The notes: generated from the letters alone by a model not told the origin. A stretch of 64,000 nt of DNA from Candidatus Heimdallarchaeota archaeon (GCA_030149205.1 JASBSB010000006.1:558001-622000); one strand, 5' to 3'; positions 18,471 to 26,946 are shown, counted from the stretch's first letter. Numbers and translations: made by a program.

Positions 18471-18999
18471 ACTGGCAGTATTAAGATTAGATCACAGAAT
18501 ACAAAGAGACCATAGGATGACAACGCATGTAGGGTTGGTCGCAAGAGCATTTGGTGCTGAAGTCTACGCATACACAGGAGATAAAGACAGTAGCTTTGAA
18601 GAATCTTTGAGAGACGTTATAAGAAGATGGGGAGGAAACATGAGTGTCGAACATGTCTCAAGCAGTACCAGGTTCATAAACGCCTGGAAAGGAATTACAA
18701 TTCACCTGACTATGTACGGTGAACATCATAAGAAAACCGTTGAAACAATACAAAACCACCTTTTTAATGAAAATATTTTGGTTGTGGTCGGTGGAGCAAA
18801 GGTTCCTCCAAAAATCTATGAACTCGCAGATTTTAATACTGCCGTAGGACTTCAACCCCACAGTGAGATTTCAGCTTTGGGAATTTTCTTGAATGATCTA
18901 CTAGGTTCTGATACACTATACCAGCACTTTCCTTCTGCAATGTTTGAACTCCCAGAGGGAGCTAAAGCTACAAGAAAAGATAGATATAAAGGAATCTAA
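18463..18999 (+). CDS. trm56: tRNA (cytidine(56)-2'-O)-methyltransferase, aTrm56
   Basis: A 178-residue SPOUT-class methyltransferase that methylates the 2'-OH of C56 in the T-loop of archaeal tRNAs using SAM. Motifs include VLRLDHRIQRDHRMTTHVGL near the N-terminus, WKGITIHLTMYGEH, LVVVGGAKVPPKIYELADFN and VGLQPHSEISALGIFLNDLL, the knot region. The ends and length match the family. The start overlaps the pyrH stop by 8 nt, so the pair is translated from one message. Confidence 0.95.
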   Translation: MAKLAVLRLDHRIQRDHRMTTHVGLVARAFGAEVYAYTGDKDSSFEESLRDVIRRWGGNMSVEHVSSSTRFINAWKGITIHLTMYGEHHKKTVETIQNHLFNENILVVVGGAKVPPKIYELADFNTAVGLQPHSEISALGIFLNDLLGSDTLYQHFPSAMFELPEGAKATRKDRYKGI

Positions 19000-19065
19000 T
19001 TGCTCACATAATATGCATCAGATTTTATGGCAATTAATTAGTTTTTACGTAAGTATTTAGATTAA

Positions 19066-19072
19066 TTTATAG
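19066..19072 (+). promoter_or_regulatory. TATA-like promoter element for ubiquitin-E1 operon
   Basis: TTTATAG is centred about 28 bp upstream of the ubiquitin ATG at 19097, with a purine-rich stretch between and no clear Shine-Dalgarno site. This predicts initiation at or just before the ATG, hence a leaderless transcript. Confidence 0.45.
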
Positions 19073-19096
19073 GGCAAAAAATACCAATAAGAATAT

Positions 19097-19342
19097 ATGA
19101 AAATTCAAGTAGTGTCTGCTATTGGTGGCGGTGCACCTATTGATATTGAAGTAGAACCTCATGACACAGTAGCAAAAGTTAAGGCAATGGTTGCCCAAGA
19201 AAAAAGAATCCCAGCAAGTACAGTCATTGTTGTATTTAGGGGTCAACAACTCGATGATTCAGAGACACTAAAGGCGATTGGTATGGTAGATGGTGATAAA
19301 TGCTATCTAATTACCAGGACTGAAGGTGGACTTGAATATTAA
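19097..19342 (+). CDS. Ubiquitin-like modifier with C-terminal Gly-Gly and LEY tail
   Basis: An 81-residue beta-grasp protein. From E18 to G78 it aligns without gaps to residues 16-76 of eukaryotic ubiquitin: EVEPHDTVAKVKAMV, IPASTVIVVFRGQQLDD, then TLKAIGMVDGDKCYLITRTE and GG. The diglycine at 77-78 is followed by LEY, so it is a precursor that needs a protease (Rpn11/JAMM type) to expose GG. Hydrophobic-patch equivalents are kept (V46 for I44, I72 for V70), and R74 matches ubiquitin R72. Positions equivalent to K48 and K63 are Q50 and D65. The E1 gene starts at the base after its stop codon. Confidence 0.93.
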   Translation: MKIQVVSAIGGGAPIDIEVEPHDTVAKVKAMVAQEKRIPASTVIVVFRGQQLDDSETLKAIGMVDGDKCYLITRTEGGLEY

Positions 19343-20320
19343 ATGGATGACCGGTACAATAGACAACAACTTATCCCCGATTGGAATCAAGACGCTTTAA
19401 AAAACTCAACTGTCTTGGTATTAGGTGTCGGGGCCACAGGATCTTATTTAGCAACTAATGTAATTTTGGCTGGGGTCGGAAAACTAATACTCGTTGACTT
19501 TGATACAATTGAATTATCAAATCTTAACAGACAATTATTGTTTACAGAAGCAGATATTGGTAAAAATAAAGCGATGGTTGCAAAAGAAAAGCTACAGGTA
19601 TTGAATCCAGATTCTACAATTATATCATTCCCTCAAGCCATGGAAAAACTACCAAAGGAGTTACTCAAAGGAATAAATGTGATTGCATGTTGTTTAGATA
19701 CTTTTAAGGGGAGAAGATGGGCGAATTCACTCGCAATTCGAGAGGGGGTCCCTATAATTAATGGAGGCATGTATGGATTTTTAGGTGATGTTCAAACTAT
19801 AATCCCAAACGTGACACCGTGTTTTGAGTGTCAACCATTGATTTCACAAGAAAAATTATCTCAGGCATGTTCTCCACTTGGAGAAGCCAGAATTGGGATG
19901 GAAAAACCTGAAGCACCTTTACCCTCTGTTTCAACACTCTCCTCAATTATTGCTGGATTGATGTCACAAGAAATATTGAAAATTCTAATGGATATCGGGA
20001 AACCTATTGAAAACTTCATGTTTTATGACGGTTTAAACCAAGAATTCACAAAATTACAGTTGAAAAGAAATGAAAACTGTCCTATCTGCGGTTCAAAATT
20101 TGAATTGGAAGAGCGAGAGGCATTAGTTTTTGAAAATGAGGATGTTAAAGACTTAAGAATGAGAATAGCTTTGGCATTTGGACTTGCGCAACCAATGTTG
20201 ATTGTAAAGGGGAAGATTTTAGTAGATGAACAGAGGGTGGAGCTTGAAAATGGGACAAAGATATTTGTCTCTGATGAAAGATTAGCGAAGCCTATCTCAG
20301 TTAAAGTAAAAGTTGAATAA
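19343..20320 (+). CDS. Ubiquitin-activating E1-like enzyme
   Basis: A 325-residue ThiF/MoeB/UBA-fold enzyme that would adenylate the C-terminal glycine of the adjacent ubiquitin-like protein and may form a thioester. The nucleotide loop is LVLGVGATGSYLA (26-38). VDFDTIELSNLNRQLLF carries the catalytic Arg/Asn set, and the ACCLDTF block is typical. Zinc ligands are C160/C163 (CFEC) and C246/C249 (CPIC). The candidate catalytic Cys is C176 in SQACSPLGEA, followed by an insertion before STLSSIIAGLMSQEILK. Residues about 258-325 form an extra domain that may be a beta-grasp ubiquitin-fold domain. It is coupled to ubiquitin, TAA directly followed by ATG. Confidence 0.92.
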   Translation: MDDRYNRQQLIPDWNQDALKNSTVLVLGVGATGSYLATNVILAGVGKLILVDFDTIELSNLNRQLLFTEADIGKNKAMVAKEKLQVLNPDSTIISFPQAMEKLPKELLKGINVIACCLDTFKGRRWANSLAIREGVPIINGGMYGFLGDVQTIIPNVTPCFECQPLISQEKLSQACSPLGEARIGMEKPEAPLPSVSTLSSIIAGLMSQEILKILMDIGKPIENFMFYDGLNQEFTKLQLKRNENCPICGSKFELEEREALVFENEDVKDLRMRIALAFGLAQPMLIVKGKILVDEQRVELENGTKIFVSDERLAKPISVKVKVE

Positions 20321-20376
20321 CAGCCTTATATTAAATTTAACAGTATCGTTTTCAAATAAATGAATTTCAGGTCTTT

Positions 20377-21171
20377 TCAAAGAAGAATGAAATATAGAAA
20401 AATCAAATACGGGATTCCAACTGTTATAAAAGACTCAAAAATTGATAACTTGGCTGCCTTACTATTCCCATAAACTGCAAATGATGCACCCAGTAACCAC
20501 CCAACACCAATCAGGAGTTTAATGATAATACCAATAGGACTATTTGTCATATTCTGAATACCCTGTGAAAATTGATTATACACCTCTGAGCTAGGAGAAT
20601 AAGAGGGGGAAAATAATCGTAATGGTAGAGTTATAACTAATGCAACAAGCACAGGAACCAATGAGTATCCAAGTATTGATCTGACTTTAATTGGTTCATT
20701 CTGTCCTCCTAAACTTCGATTTAAAGTGTTAAGTAAACGTGCAGCAACCTTCCAAACCACTGTAAAAACAACAGTGAACAAAATTGGCCATAAAAGCAAG
20801 AAAACTATAATTGGTAACAAGGAAATGAAAAATATCAATATATTCGTTAGTACATTTGTTCCATACGCAAAGTTAACTTTAGTATATGATATCCCATCAA
20901 ATTTATAGAGCATTATCAGCATGTGGAGTGTGAAAGCTAGACTAATAAAATAGATAGCAAATCTTCCCCCAACAACATCCGGAACAAGTACAATCTCTTG
21001 CGTTGTAAGCCTTGGTTCTTGAAACATGTTTCTTCCCCTGCGGAAGGCATCTCTCCAGTTGATCTTTATTCCAGATCTTCTGATATGTTCTGCAGTTAAA
21101 TCATAACCACACCATACACAGGTCACATATTCCACTGGAACAAGTTCATTGCATGATGGGCAGGTCTGCAT
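20377..21171 (-). CDS. Yip1-domain-like membrane protein with N-terminal zinc ribbon
   Basis: About 264 residues. The N-terminal zinc ribbon has C4-x2-C7 and C18-x2-C21 (CPSCNELVPVEYVTCVWC), followed by a basic cytoplasmic stretch and five predicted TM segments (about residues 80-262). The TM part resembles the Yip1 family, which in eukaryotes acts in membrane traffic; archaeal members are uncharacterised. An open frame continues 50 codons upstream to 21321, but that sequence overlaps the aRF1 promoter and lacks the family pattern. The zinc ribbon beginning MQTCPSC fixes the start at 21171. Confidence 0.7.
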   Translation of the reverse strand: MQTCPSCNELVPVEYVTCVWCGYDLTAEHIRRSGIKINWRDAFRRGRNMFQEPRLTTQEIVLVPDVVGGRFAIYFISLAFTLHMLIMLYKFDGISYTKVNFAYGTNVLTNILIFFISLLPIIVFLLLWPILFTVVFTVVWKVAARLLNTLNRSLGGQNEPIKVRSILGYSLVPVLVALVITLPLRLFSPSYSPSSEVYNQFSQGIQNMTNSPIGIIIKLLIGVGWLLGASFAVYGNSKAAKLSIFESFITVGIPYLIFLYFILL

Positions 21172-21336
21172 CTCAATCTGACTCACAACCCTCAGATAAC
21201 CTTTAAGATTAAATAGCTTCTTCTTTGTAGAACATGATTCATAAGAAATTTTTTGTTCTTTTGAGCAGTGTTCAATATACTTCACTGTTGCCTTCCGAAA
21301 TTGAATTAAATATGAGAACACTTTCTAAAATATAAG

Positions 21337-22602
21337 ATGACAGAAACAGTAGAGAGTAAAAGGTCATCATTGGAACTTTATCACCTTAAACACACTCTGA
21401 AATTACTGGACAAGAAAGGTGCTGCAACCAACAGCACATCACTTATAACACTGTATATCCCACCCGGAACCCAGATGTCTGAAATAACTTCACTATTAAG
21501 AAATGAGTATGGGACTGCTTCAAACATAAAAGACAAAAAAACAGGGAAGGCTGTGATGGATGCAATTTCCAGCATCCTTGCAAGGTTACCCAATTATAAA
21601 ATTGGTGAAAACGGATTAGTCATATTTGCAGGAATAACTGATGATAAGAACAAAGTTGAGTTTTTTGCGATTGACCCCCCTGAAAAAGTGAGTATCAAGA
21701 CCTATAGATGCGAGACCAGGTTCGACACAGATCACCTTAAAGCAATGTTAAGCGACAAAGATCAATACGGGATAATCGCTATAGACAGAGGTGGTGCAAC
21801 ATTTGCCGTAATCAGAGGGAGTGACTTACGTATCATCCATGAGCAGGATAGTTTCGTCCCAAGCAAACATGGACGCGGAGGTCAATCACAGGGGAGAATT
21901 GAAAGAGGAATTGAGATCCTTGCTGAGGAATTCTTTAGTAAAATGGCCGAACTAGCAAATAAAATTTACGTCGATGAAAACCCAGTCAAATTCTTAATTG
22001 TCGGAGGACCCGCAATGAGCAAAGACCAGTTTCTAGAAAACAAGAATTTGGATTACAGGTTAAAGGAGAAAATATTCAAGGTGTACGATGTAGGTTACAC
22101 TGGTCAACAGGGAATCCGAGAGATATTAGAAAAAGCAAAGGATGACCTTGAAGAAATTGGTCTTGTAAAAGAAAGAAATCTGGTTGAAAAGTTCAAAAAA
22201 GAACTTTCCATTGGCTCAAACAAAATCACCTATGGTGAAGAGGCAGTAAGAAATGCTCTGAAAATGGGTGCTGTTGATATTATCCTCTTTAGTGAGGGAA
22301 TCGATAAGGTATATATTCATCTCAATTGTAAAAACTGTGAATTCAAACACTTAGTCAGTAAGGCATCAGATGATATGCTACCCGTAGAACTAAATTCCGA
22401 GAATTTTGAATGCCCAAATTGCCACGAAAAAAATACAACTTTTGTGGAGGATGAAGAAGAACTGATTGATGAGATCGAGAGACTAGCCAGAGATAGTGGA
22501 GCAAAGATTGAAGTAATATCAACGAAACATGAATCTGGAGCTGAACTCCTTAGATCCTTTACCGGTATTGCAGCCCTCTTAAGATACCCTGTGAATTTTT
22601 AA
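21337..22602 (+). CDS. prf1: Peptide chain release factor aRF1, variant NIKD stop-recognition motif
   Basis: A 421-residue class I release factor with the eRF1/aRF1 domain order. Domain 1 reads stop codons, with TASNIKD at 60-66 and YRCETRF at 123-129 (the YxCxxxF motif). Domain 2 has the peptidyl-tRNA hydrolysis motif GRGGQSQGR (GGQ at 181-183). Domain 3 has the zinc/minidomain cysteines CKNCEFKH and CPNCHEKN. Normal factors carry NIKS; the Ser is Asp here, while Lys65 is kept. A TATA-like TTAAATAT about 25-30 bp before the ATG suggests a leaderless message. Confidence 0.97.
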   Translation: MTETVESKRSSLELYHLKHTLKLLDKKGAATNSTSLITLYIPPGTQMSEITSLLRNEYGTASNIKDKKTGKAVMDAISSILARLPNYKIGENGLVIFAGITDDKNKVEFFAIDPPEKVSIKTYRCETRFDTDHLKAMLSDKDQYGIIAIDRGGATFAVIRGSDLRIIHEQDSFVPSKHGRGGQSQGRIERGIEILAEEFFSKMAELANKIYVDENPVKFLIVGGPAMSKDQFLENKNLDYRLKEKIFKVYDVGYTGQQGIREILEKAKDDLEEIGLVKERNLVEKFKKELSIGSNKITYGEEAVRNALKMGAVDIILFSEGIDKVYIHLNCKNCEFKHLVSKASDDMLPVELNSENFECPNCHEKNTTFVEDEEELIDEIERLARDSGAKIEVISTKHESGAELLRSFTGIAALLRYPVNF

Positions 22603-22732
22603 GTCTACAACTAAATTCGATCCCCAGAGTGAGAAAAATTTTGATACTATTTTGCCTTGATTCGACTTTTTCAGAAAAATTTTCTGTAACATTCCTTAAG
22701 CTTTAATTGTTACCAGATTCATCCAAGAGTAT

Positions 22733-22924
22733 ATGAAAGAAAGTATCCAAGAAAAAAAGAGCTTCATGAGGGTAAAATGTCCAGAGTGTGAGCAAGAATC
22801 TGTTATTTTTGTCTACGCAAAAACTGAGGTAAAATGTCTCAATGATTCCTGCAAAGCAATTCTTGCCTCTCCAAGAGGTGGAAAAGCAGAGGTCTTTGGC
22901 GAAGTTCTCGAACTCCTCAAATAA
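22733..22924 (+). CDS. rps27e: Small ribosomal subunit protein eS27
   Basis: A 63-residue zinc ribbon protein of the small ribosomal subunit. It reads MRVKCPECEQESVIFVYAKT from residue 12, then EVKCLNDSCKAILASPRGGK. Ligands are CPEC and the slightly expanded CLNDSC (four residues between cysteines instead of the usual two). The GGKA sequence and hydrophobic ends match archaeal eS27. It lies upstream of PCNA and GINS on the same strand, a common association of replication and translation genes. Confidence 0.92.
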   Translation: MKESIQEKKSFMRVKCPECEQESVIFVYAKTEVKCLNDSCKAILASPRGGKAEVFGEVLELLK

Positions 22925-22986
22925 ATTTCCTGAATTCCAGAAATCAGACATAATATTATAAAACATCTACTCAATAATCATTTGAG

Positions 22987-23766
22987 ATGACATTAAAAGT
23001 AGCCCTTTCTGGGCCAAAACTTCTAAAAAGCATTCTTGAACCAATCCCTCCAATCAATGAGGGTGTGATCCTTGAGTTCGCAGAAGACGGATTACAACTA
23101 CACACGGGGATGGAAGGACTAATATGGGCAATTGAAGCAAAACTCAAAAAATCTGAATTTGAAACCTATGAAGTCTCGGATGATAACAGAGTCTTCAATG
23201 TCAGTTTAAAAGAGCTCACAGACTTTATCAAAACTGCAAGCCCTTCTGAAACCTTAACAATTGGATATGATGAGCAAGAGGGAACTCTCAAATTTATTTT
23301 GTCTAGAGACCAGCTCCAAAAGGAAATTGACCTTAGAATTCTTGGAATTAGTGAAGATTACAGATTCAGGAATCTAATAAACTTCCAATCAAAGCTAAAT
23401 CTCAGTCTATTACTTTCTGTTAATCTCCTAAATGAGGCGATGAAAATCTCCACTCTTGGAGGAACACATGTCGAAATGGTTATGGACAAAAATTCGCTTA
23501 ATTTTGTGTCCAAAGGAACCACAAAGAAGGCAAATATGCTGATCGAGTTTGATAATGAAGAAGTCTCAAATGTGACATATAAGTCCGAAAAGGAGAAGTC
23601 TGTTGCTATTTTTGCTCTTGATTACCTCAAAAACCTCTCCAAATTCTCAAAAATACAGGATAATGTATTGCTATGCTTTGATGACTCAAAACCACTCCTT
23701 GGAATATTTCAATTCCCCGAAGAAGCAGGATATGTGGCAATAGCTATTGCTCCAAGATCAAATTAA
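22987..23766 (+). CDS. pcn: Replication sliding clamp PCNA
   Basis: A 259-residue clamp subunit, close to the family's ~245-250. Two similar halves are joined around residues 120-140. The N-terminal half has LKSILEPIPPINEGVILEFA and EDGLQLHTGMEG. The C-terminal half ends with KSVAIFALDYLKNLSKFSK, LCFDDSKPLLGIFQFP and GYVAIAIAPRSN, the DSKPL and IAPR motifs typical of PCNA. It encircles DNA and tethers polymerase and repair factors. GINS starts 10 bp downstream, so both are probably one operon. Confidence 0.95.
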   Translation: MTLKVALSGPKLLKSILEPIPPINEGVILEFAEDGLQLHTGMEGLIWAIEAKLKKSEFETYEVSDDNRVFNVSLKELTDFIKTASPSETLTIGYDEQEGTLKFILSRDQLQKEIDLRILGISEDYRFRNLINFQSKLNLSLLLSVNLLNEAMKISTLGGTHVEMVMDKNSLNFVSKGTTKKANMLIEFDNEEVSNVTYKSEKEKSVAIFALDYLKNLSKFSKIQDNVLLCFDDSKPLLGIFQFPEEAGYVAIAIAPRSN

Positions 23767-23776
23767 GTGAAAGAGA

Positions 23777-24331
23777 ATGCTTTACGACAAGCTTTTGAAC
23801 GTCTGGAGAAGAGAAAGGCTAGATAATAAAATCCTACAGATTGAGGAAGACTTCTTCCAAAAATATCAAACCTACCTAAATCATCTTGAAACAATTTCAA
23901 AAGACTCTGTCGAGAGTGAACTGACACAGAAGGTATTCTATAAAAGATTTCTTCGGGTAAACTACCTCATAAACGATCTCATTCGTATGAGACTGGAGAA
24001 GTTCTATCTTGCAATTTTGAAGAACCAACCATTACCAGAAAATATTTCGATGGAAGAGACAACATTCTCTAAACAACTCCAAAAACTGATCAAGAATCAT
24101 TACGATGAAGCATTAGGTCTAAACAAGGAAAAAGTAGAAGAAGACTTCATGTCTGTGGATGACACCTATGAATTCTGCTTATTAACAAAAGATGAAAATG
24201 ATAAAATTATAGGAGGAGACCTACAGGTATACGGACCCTTTAAGAAAGGGGATATTGCCCTCTTACCCACTGAAAATGTGAGGAACTTTGTCATCCGAAA
24301 TATAGGAAGAAAACTAACCATATTAGATTAA
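23777..24331 (+). CDS. GINS complex subunit, Gins15/51-like
   Basis: A 184-residue protein with a helical N-terminal part. RKRFLRVNYLINDLIRMRLE-type sequence around residues 55-80 matches the GINS A domain. The small C-terminal B domain (LQVYGPFKKGDIALLPTENV, then RNFVIRNIGRKLTILD) fits the Gins51 order. GINS activates MCM as part of the CMG helicase with Cdc45/RecJ. PCNA is 10 bp upstream, a standard archaeal neighbourhood. Assignment to 51 rather than 23 rests on domain order. Confidence 0.82.
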   Translation: MLYDKLLNVWRRERLDNKILQIEEDFFQKYQTYLNHLETISKDSVESELTQKVFYKRFLRVNYLINDLIRMRLEKFYLAILKNQPLPENISMEETTFSKQLQKLIKNHYDEALGLNKEKVEEDFMSVDDTYEFCLLTKDENDKIIGGDLQVYGPFKKGDIALLPTENVRNFVIRNIGRKLTILD

Positions 24332-24490
24332 GAGAACAAGATGAGAGTTTAGAGAATTTTATTATGGAACATTTGGTTTAAACGATAAAAATAGAAGCAA
24401 TTTGAATGCAATGTGAAGCTCTAAGCAACTTAAAGCTAATTTAAAGCTAAGGTTTTCCCTTTGCCTTTAGTAGATCCCAAAATGTAAATT

Positions 24491-25108
24491 TCAGTCTAAT
24501 GATTCAGGATAGTAAAATTTGATCATCTTAATGGTTTTTAGGTCTGTTGGTGACCCTCGCTTTTGTAAGCCCTTGATAACCTTTTCAATAATTCCCCTCG
24601 GTTCATTCTGACCAAACTTTATCTTTAATGTTATCTCCACAGGCTCTACCTTATAGACACCAACACCTTCCAAGGGCCTTAAATATATTTTATCAGTTGA
24701 AGTAATTTTCTGATACCTCCCCTCTTTCTGATATTTCTCCATAAGACCCTGAAGAGCTTCAGCCTTCTCCTCCAAATCATCTACTGGTAAGGCTTTCCCA
24801 CGAATATGTAATGATTTGAAGTAGTGACTGGCAGGACAGGCATACCTTTTGGTCGTGAAGTGTGATGGAATAAAGCTATAAGGAATATCAACAGAGAAGG
24901 TTGCAATTGGGGCAGCTTTCATCAACTCGTATTTTTCTCCTTCTAAGGCCCCATGAAAATAAATTGTTTCGCCAATTGCACAAAAATTAAGGGGTATAAT
25001 TCGAGGATACCCCATCTTGTCTACCAGTCCGAGATGACCCACCTCAGCCTGACTCACTAACTCCTCAAACTCTAATGGATCTGTTGAAGAAAGCTCAGAT
25101 CTCCTCAT
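24491..25108 (-). CDS. FMN-binding split-barrel protein (pyridoxamine 5'-phosphate oxidase/NimA-like)
   Basis: A 205-residue flavoprotein of the pyridoxamine-phosphate-oxidase-like barrel. HLGLVDKMGYPRIIPLNFCA, TIYFHGALEGEKYELMKAAP, ATFSVDIPYSF, YFKSLHIRGKALPVDD and KIYLRPLEGVGVYKVE follow the Nim (5-nitroimidazole reductase-like) pattern, with the strand-loop carrying FHG and K. It binds FMN and probably reduces or binds a small molecule; true nitroimidazole resistance is not implied. It is opposite to the GINS gene. Confidence 0.78.
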   Translation of the reverse strand: MRRSELSSTDPLEFEELVSQAEVGHLGLVDKMGYPRIIPLNFCAIGETIYFHGALEGEKYELMKAAPIATFSVDIPYSFIPSHFTTKRYACPASHYFKSLHIRGKALPVDDLEEKAEALQGLMEKYQKEGRYQKITSTDKIYLRPLEGVGVYKVEPVEITLKIKFGQNEPRGIIEKVIKGLQKRGSPTDLKTIKMIKFYYPESLD

Positions 25109-25327
25109 TAATTACCATCAATTTTTTGGTTCATAATTGTTTGTTCTGCTGTACAAAGAACTAGGAGAATATGTGTTCTATCTTATCAAAGTAACAGCAA
25201 TGTTACAATTCCAATATTAACCAACTTCAAACTAAACTTAGAAATTCCAATTAGCTCTTAATCTGAAACTTGGGTTCCAATGAGTTCTGCAAGATAAAAT
25301 TTCCCAGACAAAATGTCCAGACAAAAT

Positions 25328-25783
25328 TTATACCTCTGCATGTAATTTTAAAACCTCAGAGAAAACCCTCGATAGTCGCTTCAAGTCCTTCTCATAGATT
25401 GAAATTACATTAAGACCCAATTGATCATAGTATTGCCGCTTTTGAAGCTCACGTCTTCTATATCTGTCACCCACCTCGTTTTGAAGTGAATGCAACCCCC
25501 AGTACTCAACATAAGTTTTAGATTTTATCAGAAAAAAATCACATAGAAAAGAGCTGTTAGGCAAAGGTAATTCATAAAAGTATGAAATGTTGTGCTTTTC
25601 CAAGAAGTCTGCTATCCGCTTTTCACCTCTGCTCCTAAAACTTATCTGAAACTTATCAGAACCACTGATTTTACCATAGCCAACATTTGGAAGAGAAAGT
25701 GATATAGTGGAAGGTGAATAAAAAATAGCAGACATTATCAACAAAATCCCGACTAATATTAACAGAAGGAAAATATTCAACAC
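25328..25783 (-). CDS. Membrane-tethered PD-(D/E)XK/Vsr-like nuclease
   Basis: A 151-residue protein with one N-terminal TM segment (about residues 2-21), a short linker, and a restriction-endonuclease-like domain (45-150). SRGEKRIADFLEKHNISYFY (E54), FLCDFFLI (D82), YVEYWG (E93) and YRRRELQKRQYYDQLGLNVI (K115) match the pattern used by DUF559/Vsr-like and helicase-associated nucleases (E, PD, ExxG, K). The fold and residues suggest an active DNase anchored at the membrane. Side of membrane and target are unknown. Confidence 0.7.
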   Translation of the reverse strand: MLNIFLLLILVGILLIMSAIFYSPSTISLSLPNVGYGKISGSDKFQISFRSRGEKRIADFLEKHNISYFYELPLPNSSFLCDFFLIKSKTYVEYWGLHSLQNEVGDRYRRRELQKRQYYDQLGLNVISIYEKDLKRLSRVFSEVLKLHAEV

Positions 25784-25886
25784 TAAATTTTAATAAGTTC
25801 TTTATTTAAACAAGGATCATAAATTTGTTCTGTATGTACAGATAATTGTGTACTAACTTAAATATGGATTTTAGTAGACTATATTG

Positions 25887-26222
25887 ATGAGTGTTAATCT
25901 GGATCCAGCAGTCGACCTGTTCATCTCAGAGATACCAACAGAAAATCCACCACGATTCATTAGATTGTTTGGATTAATTGTCACTGTAGGCTCAACGAGT
26001 TTTGTTCTAAATGACGGAGAAAAACAACTGGAAATTGATTTTGGAAGGGTATCTTCAGCAGAATTCTCCCCAAACCTCCCCATCAGATTATTTGTGGAAA
26101 TTGTCGAAAAAGGGGAAGGATTCAGATACCAATGTTTTGCAGCTCATAAATTATCTGTGGACGAACTCGATAGATACAAAAAACTGGTTCTCTTGGAGAG
26201 AAGGCTTGTCAAAAAGGAGTGA
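25887..26222 (+). CDS. Small OB-fold protein, RPA-like
   Basis: About 111 residues. The beta pattern RFIRLFGLIVTVGSTSFVLN, DGEKQLEIDFGRVS, NLPIRLFVEIVEKGEGFRYQ, then a C-terminal helix DELDRYKKLVLLERRLVKKE matches single-OB-fold replication protein A small subunits or RPA-associated proteins, which bind or support single-stranded DNA complexes. No zinc finger. TTG 25884 and ATG 25887 are both in frame, and ATG is preferred. It stands alone between two oppositely oriented genes. Confidence 0.6.
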   Translation: MSVNLDPAVDLFISEIPTENPPRFIRLFGLIVTVGSTSFVLNDGEKQLEIDFGRVSSAEFSPNLPIRLFVEIVEKGEGFRYQCFAAHKLSVDELDRYKKLVLLERRLVKKE

Positions 26223-26249
26223 AACCACATTCTGAATCTTAAAAAGTGA

Positions 26250-26807
26250 TTAAAGCTTCAGAATTTTCATCATCGTGAATACTTCATCAACCTGCCAGAC
26301 CTCTATCTGTGTTCCAACCTTCAGCTTCAAAATAGGAACCTTTTGCTGTGGTGTCCATTGTGTCAGGATCACCTCTCGTTTCTCCTCACCAAACTTAACC
26401 TCCGCAGTGTAAGGATACGAAAATTCAGAATCTGGTTCTTGTCGGGTCTCTTTGGGTTTCATGTCAAAATGAAATTCCTCTTTGTCTGTCAGTCCCTGAT
26501 TTTTGGGTCGATAAGAGGTAAAAGACTCAATGACCCCCGTATGAACAACGGGTGTGTATACATCAACTAACTCATTCAACGCAAAGTCATTTGCAAGAAA
26601 CCGTGTAAAGTAATGATCATAACCCCCTTGAAATCTCCATATCTCAAATAATGCAGCTGGTATAGAGGGCTCACGCTCCACTGAAAATATCATGTAGAGT
26701 CCACTGGGAACCTGATTTGACCCATACCAGATTATCTCTCCCTTGTCCACACTGTTCAATATCTTTTTGGATCCACCTAAGTCTAAAACTGAAGAAGGTA
26801 AATGCAT
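26250..26807 (-). CDS. Conserved-looking soluble protein, unknown
   Basis: Not recognised. It is 185 residues from ATG 26807, with beta-rich sequence: GLYMIFSVEREPSIPAALFE, GYDHYFTRFLANDFALNELV, a proline/glutamate-rich middle (KPKETRQEPDSE), and a C-terminal beta barrel-like tail (QKVPILKLKVGTQIEVWQVD). The frame extends upstream by 16 codons, but that stretch contains an AAATATAT TATA-like box about 23 bp before ATG 26807, so the shorter form is chosen. Confidence 0.5.
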   Translation of the reverse strand: MHLPSSVLDLGGSKKILNSVDKGEIIWYGSNQVPSGLYMIFSVEREPSIPAALFEIWRFQGGYDHYFTRFLANDFALNELVDVYTPVVHTGVIESFTSYRPKNQGLTDKEEFHFDMKPKETRQEPDSEFSYPYTAEVKFGEEKREVILTQWTPQQKVPILKLKVGTQIEVWQVDEVFTMMKILKL

Positions 26808-26946
26808 CAAGTAATTGTAAACATGGATATATTTGATGATTAGCTTTCGTGCCAAGTTATTGTCACAAGGATATGAATGTTATTTTTTGTTATAATTAAA
26901 TCATTGATGAAGATTCTTTGTATAATGGTTCAGGTAGTCCTGAATT

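Noticed and set aside
21172..21321. Longer N-terminus of the Yip1-like protein
   Set aside because: The extra 50 codons lie over the aRF1 promoter and before the zinc ribbon; the CPSC ribbon marks the likely start.
21337..22602. Stop codon reassignment suggested by NIKD
   Set aside because: TAA, TAG and TGA all end confident genes in this window, and frames beyond them are not continued by homology.
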